From: Adineta steineri
Taxonomy: Eukaryota > Rotifera > Eurotatoria > Adinetida > Adinetidae
Assembly: GCA_905250115.1 (NCBI GenBank)
Contig: CAJNOI010000051.1
Span: forward strand, 310,001-374,000
DNA: 64,000 bases
Reading direction: 5' to 3'
How positions within the stretch are numbered: the first letter of the stretch is position 1; each line of letters starts with the position of its first letter. A program made the position numbers and the translations under genes. Positions 60,544 to 64,000 of this stretch are shown piece by piece. Under the pieces are notes generated by a model, which was not told the origin of the DNA, made no database searches, and worked only from the letters and a program-made list of their open reading frames with translations.

Positions 60544-61626
60544 ATGAGATTACATCCAATATTTCTTGAACCTGAAGTACATTCAAGTATATTTCTATTG
60601 ACCAATATAATTGGTTCAATATTTATTCGATTAATTATTCATTCATGGCCTTTATCATTATTTTGGTCAATATTTTATATTATTCTCATTTTTTTAATTA
60701 ATCATGCTTTAGCAGCTGGTCGTTATTATCTACCAATTAAAAATTTACGTGATCAAACAGTAATTGTTACTGGTGCAGCAAGTGGAATTGGTCGTGTTAG
60801 TGCTCTTAGTTTTGCTAAACTCGGCGCTCGTGTTATTATTGGTATTCGTGGACAAGAACGTGCAGAAAGAATCGCAAAACAATTATCAAAAGAATCAAAT
60901 AATGGAACAGTCATTGGGTATGATCTTGATCTATCAAGTTTAGAAAATGTTAAAAAATTTGCTGAAAAAATTGATCATGTTGATATTTTACTTAATAATG
61001 CTGGTACTATGCCAGAAATATATTCCGAAACAGTCGATGGAATTGAACAACAATTTGCTACCAATTATAGTTAGTAATATATATTTATATTTATTGTTAA
61101 AATAAAAATATTCATATTTGTTTTAGTTGGTCATTTTTATTTAACTCAACTTCTTTTACCTTTACTTACCAATGGTCGTGTTGTAAATGTTAGTAGTTTA
61201 GTGCATCATGCAGTTCCATCGACGGGTATTGATTATTCATTTTCAAAATTAAAACAAAAATATAATCATATACAAGCATATGCATTTTCAAAATTAGCAC
61301 AAATCTATCATGCTAGTGAATTAACACGTCGTTATGGTATTAAAGCTTATTCATTACATCCCGGCACAGTTATGAATACGAATTTAAATATCCATAAATC
61401 TGTTGTGGAACGATTTATTCTTCTTCTATTATCTGCAGTTGGTAAAACAGTTGAACAAGGTGCTATGACTTCACTTTATTGTGCATTATCCAATGATGCT
61501 AAACCTGGTCACTTTCATTCGAATTGTCAAGTAAGACGAGCAAGTAAATTAGCATTAGATGCTCGTCGTGCAGAAGAATGTTGGAATGAAAGTGAAAAAT
61601 TAATAAATGAAAAAATAAAATCATAG
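60544..61626 (+). CDS. Membrane-anchored short-chain dehydrogenase/reductase, retinol dehydrogenase-like
   Basis: NAD(P)-dependent oxidoreductase of 341 residues, exons 60544-61069 and 61127-61626. One or two hydrophobic helices at residues 15-55 (LFWSIFYIILIFLINHALAA) anchor it, probably in the ER. Cofactor motif TGAASGIGR at 76-84, LNNAGTMPE, the catalytic Ser in NVSSLVHH, and Y227-x3-K231 in YAFSKLA. YSLHPGTVMNTNL is the following conserved loop. Resembles RDH11-14 and WWOX-type SDRs; the true substrate is not evident. The frame upstream starts only with TTG, so the ATG at 60544 is preferred. A decayed copy lies 0.5 kb downstream. Confidence 0.9.
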
Positions 61627-62588
61627 TGTATATTTTTATAGTTGTGTTTAACGAATGTTACTAAAATCTTTTCCTAAATTTAAATATAAACAAATAAAAC
61701 TTTTAACTAATGAACAAAACAAAAAAACTGACAAATTTGTAATACGAAATAGAGGAATTATGAAGCTCTGTTATGTATAAATATATTTTCGGATAAATAA
61801 TTTATTAGCTGAAACTTGTTTTCGATTGATATTTGTCTTTTAATTTAAAAAGTATATCGATATATTGCAATCATTTGCATATTATCAAGATTGATTTTTG
61901 ATATTTTTCTACTTTATTATGAGATAATTTTAACTAAGAGCAAAGTCCACGTGAACTTTACTCGAAACATCATATGAATCAGTAACAATGCAGACTTCAA
62001 ATATTACCTCATAACCATAAAGGTAAAAGAAAGAAAGAAAGATGTGTCATATGATTCTATTTTTATAATACTTAATATAAGAACACCTTTATGTGATATT
62101 AATTTTTCCAATTTGTTTCTGTTATATTGCATAAAAACAAAAAATATAGGGGTTGTTACGGATGCAGCAAGTATAATTAATCACGTTTATACTTTTTGAT
62201 TTGGAAAACTTGATACACGTGAACAAAAACGTGCAGAAAAAACAGCAAAATAGCTAAACAGTGATTGAATATGATCTCGATCTATCAAGTTTAAAAATTT
62301 GATCATGTTGATATTGTAGAAAATTCATTTAAATTGACAGACTATAATATTCGAAAGTATCTTCAGTACAAAGGTTATTGTGTGTATGCAGGAATAATTA
62401 TAAATAGAAATATATAAATTAATATCATACATTTTTCTGAGGTTTTCTTTCTAAAATCACAGAAATATTCAGTTTTAACCTACAGCTAAATAAAATATAA
62501 TATGAGATATTACATAAGGTTGTTTACAATCTATATCTATGTTGAAAGAAGAAGAATAGAAGGAAATTAAAATATAGATCACAATAAA
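61627..62588. other. Intergenic region with an SDR relic
   Basis: AT-rich spacer between the SDR gene and AIFM1. Its only recognisable content is the decayed SDR copy at 62152-62322. Confidence 0.5.
62152..62322 (+). pseudogene. Decayed copy of the short-chain dehydrogenase
   Basis: Nucleotide similarity to 60760-60990 of the upstream SDR gene is clear: GCAGCAAGT, GAACAAAAACGTGCAGAAA, TATGATCTCGATCTATCAAG and GATCATGTTGATATT all recur in order. The copy has in-frame stops, small deletions and a lost stretch before GATCATG, and covers only the cofactor-binding region. It is a dead tandem-duplicate fragment. Confidence 0.8.
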
Positions 62589-63769
62589 CTAATCTTGATG
62601 AATATTAAAAAGTTTCGCAAGTTCTTGAAAATTTGTAATAACTTGTTGATCTTTGATAATCTATATAGAAAACAAATGTTTATATATACATATATTAGAA
62701 TATTTTAGTTTTTACCTTTCGTGCAATTGGAATACGATTAAAAACATTCCAAAGAACAATTCCAACAACTTTGTTCTCTTTTAAATAAAATACAACACCT
62801 TTATTATAATCCTGTTTATCTTCTCCTTTTGTTACACTTGTTTCAGGTATTTTATGTTTTAAATCATTAGCTGTTGATGCTGGTGCAACATCGTTTTGTT
62901 CACGATTACCTTCACTATCTTCTTTTTGTGGTTCATCATCTGGTTTACCTTTAGCATAAACAGCAACAGTTTGTAATTGAGAATCAGTTAAACCAATAGC
63001 TTCAAAACCAATTTTTGGTCCTAAATCTGACCAAAACATTGATTGATGCCAATAAGGTTTATGTGCACCAGTCATATTTTCTCCAGCTAATTTACCACTA
63101 ACAATAGCATGATCATAATGTTCAACACGTCGTCGACCTAATTTAATATCATAAAAAGATGCAGCATCACCAGCAACCCATATATTATGACGTGCTTGTA
63201 ATTCTGCATTAACAAGAAAACCACCTTGTTCACCATCAATTTCTAAACCAGCTGATTTTGCTAAATCTGTATTAGGTTCAATACCAACAGCAATAACAAC
63301 ATGATCAGATTTAATATAACTTGTTTGTCTTGGTTTTTCTGGATCAATATAAGAAAGATTTATTTTTCCTTCTTCAATTGTTGTACCAACAAGTTCAACA
63401 TTTGTCAATACTTCTGCACCTTCTATATTGAAGAAAAAACGAATTTTAAAAATAAATAAATAAATAAATTAAAAATTACAAACCGTCTCGAACACGTTCA
63501 GTTGCCCATTTACTTAAATATTCTGGTAAAACTTTACTGATATTACCTAAGGATAATAATATGAAGATAAATTAATTTCATAGATATTTTTGTTTACCAG
63601 TTTCTGGCATTAATTGAGTTACTTTTCCACTTGGTTTTCCATTTTCACCATTTTTCTTTGATCGATGAGCTAAAGCACATGCTAATTCACTACCAAGAAA
63701 TCCTCCACCAACAATGGTTACGTCAGCACCAGAATCAACGACTTTTTTTAATGCAAAAAAATCGTCGAT
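62589..63769 (-). CDS. AIFM1: Apoptosis-inducing factor 1, mitochondrial (C-terminal part)
   Basis: FAD/NADH oxidoreductase of the mitochondrial intermembrane space, needed for respiratory-chain assembly and able to trigger DNA fragmentation. The partial gene is read here as exons 63769-63598, 63546-63484, 63422-62716, 62660-62589, phases joining. It includes the NADH-binding [20 protein letters not shown], then [52 protein letters not shown] and [15 protein letters not shown]. The variable acidic/Thr insert precedes [20 protein letters not shown], and it ends AKLFNIHQD. This corresponds to about residues 280-613 of the human protein. The N-terminal FAD half is not recognisable in the remaining 231 bases, so it must lie beyond the window or be missing. 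Confidence 0.93.
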
Positions 63770-64000
63770 CTAAAACGGAAATAAAAAATAATATTTTGAC
63801 TAGAAAGAAATTAAACAAAAAAAATAAAGGAAATCCTTAACTAAATTGCGTAGTATTTAATAGACAAAGATTAATTTGATCGGAAAATATTTTAAGAGAA
63901 AATAAACCTTCACTGGGTAGAGAATATTTCACAATATTATCGTTATCGATTTTAATTTGAGTTTTATTTAGCTCAAGTATTATATTAAATATATGTTGTT
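63770..64000. other. Window edge upstream of the AIFM1 exons
   Basis: On the minus strand this stretch has an open frame from the edge (NIILELNKTQIKIDNDNIVK, then YSLPSEG). It could be an upstream AIFM1 exon ending at a GT donor near 63908, but its phase does not fit the next exon and the expected IATGG segment is absent. Confidence 0.3.

Overview
This is eukaryotic, AT-rich DNA with compact multi-exon genes. Most introns are 45-60 bases with plain GT...AG ends, and the few long ones often carry small transposable elements. The proteins are animal-like: E2F partner DP, cholinesterase, cathepsin L, AIF, NT5C3, ABHD12 and a seven-helix receptor. A secreted Cys-rich protein with NHL repeats, the very short introns and signs of polycistronic transcription with spliced-leader acceptors make a bdelloid rotifer or close relative the best guess. 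That assignment is inference, not proof. One 100-N assembly gap lies at 23730-23829.

Layout. 1-2.6 kb: a truncated SAM-methyltransferase exon and an orphan ORF. 2.6-5.0 kb (+): an MFSD2-like lipid symporter of 14 exons. 5.5-6.5 kb (-): an intronless unknown. 6.5-10.9 kb: no gene, but a microRNA-like hairpin and a foldback element. 10.9-13.1 kb (+): cholinesterase. 13.3-15.4 kb (-): DP transcription factor with a piggyBac-type MITE in its last intron. 17.5-22.6 kb (-): a 1523-residue low-complexity, probably nuclear protein. 25.5-28.2 kb (+): a J-domain protein with three zinc fingers. 29.4-32.1 kb (-): a single-pass membrane protein with a hAT-type MITE in an intron. 34.2-36.1 kb (-): GPCR. 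37.2-38.5 kb (-): cathepsin L. 38.9-40.6 kb (-): coiled-coil protein. 43.0-44.1 kb (-): RING/B-box protein. 44.8-47.0 kb (-): PCMT1 and SUCLG1, 92 bases apart. 47.8-55.2 kb (+): RPL35, an unknown, NT5C3 and two ABHD12 paralogues, packed head to tail. 57.3-58.7 kb (+): NHL-repeat protein. 60.5-61.6 kb (+): short-chain dehydrogenase, followed by a decayed copy. 62.6-64 kb (-): the C-terminal part of AIFM1, running off the window.

The most notable points are the candidate five-gene operon (gaps of 78-175 bases, each ATG just after an acceptor-like site), a matching two-gene operon, two consecutive 11-base microexons in PCMT1 and an 8-base microexon in the NHL gene. Two MITEs have diagnostic ends and target-site duplications, there is an unassigned hairpin resembling a microRNA precursor, and a J-protein carries C2HC fingers. 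All exon models were made by eye from frame continuity, splice dinucleotides and family alignment. In the complete multi-exon models the summed exon length is a multiple of three.
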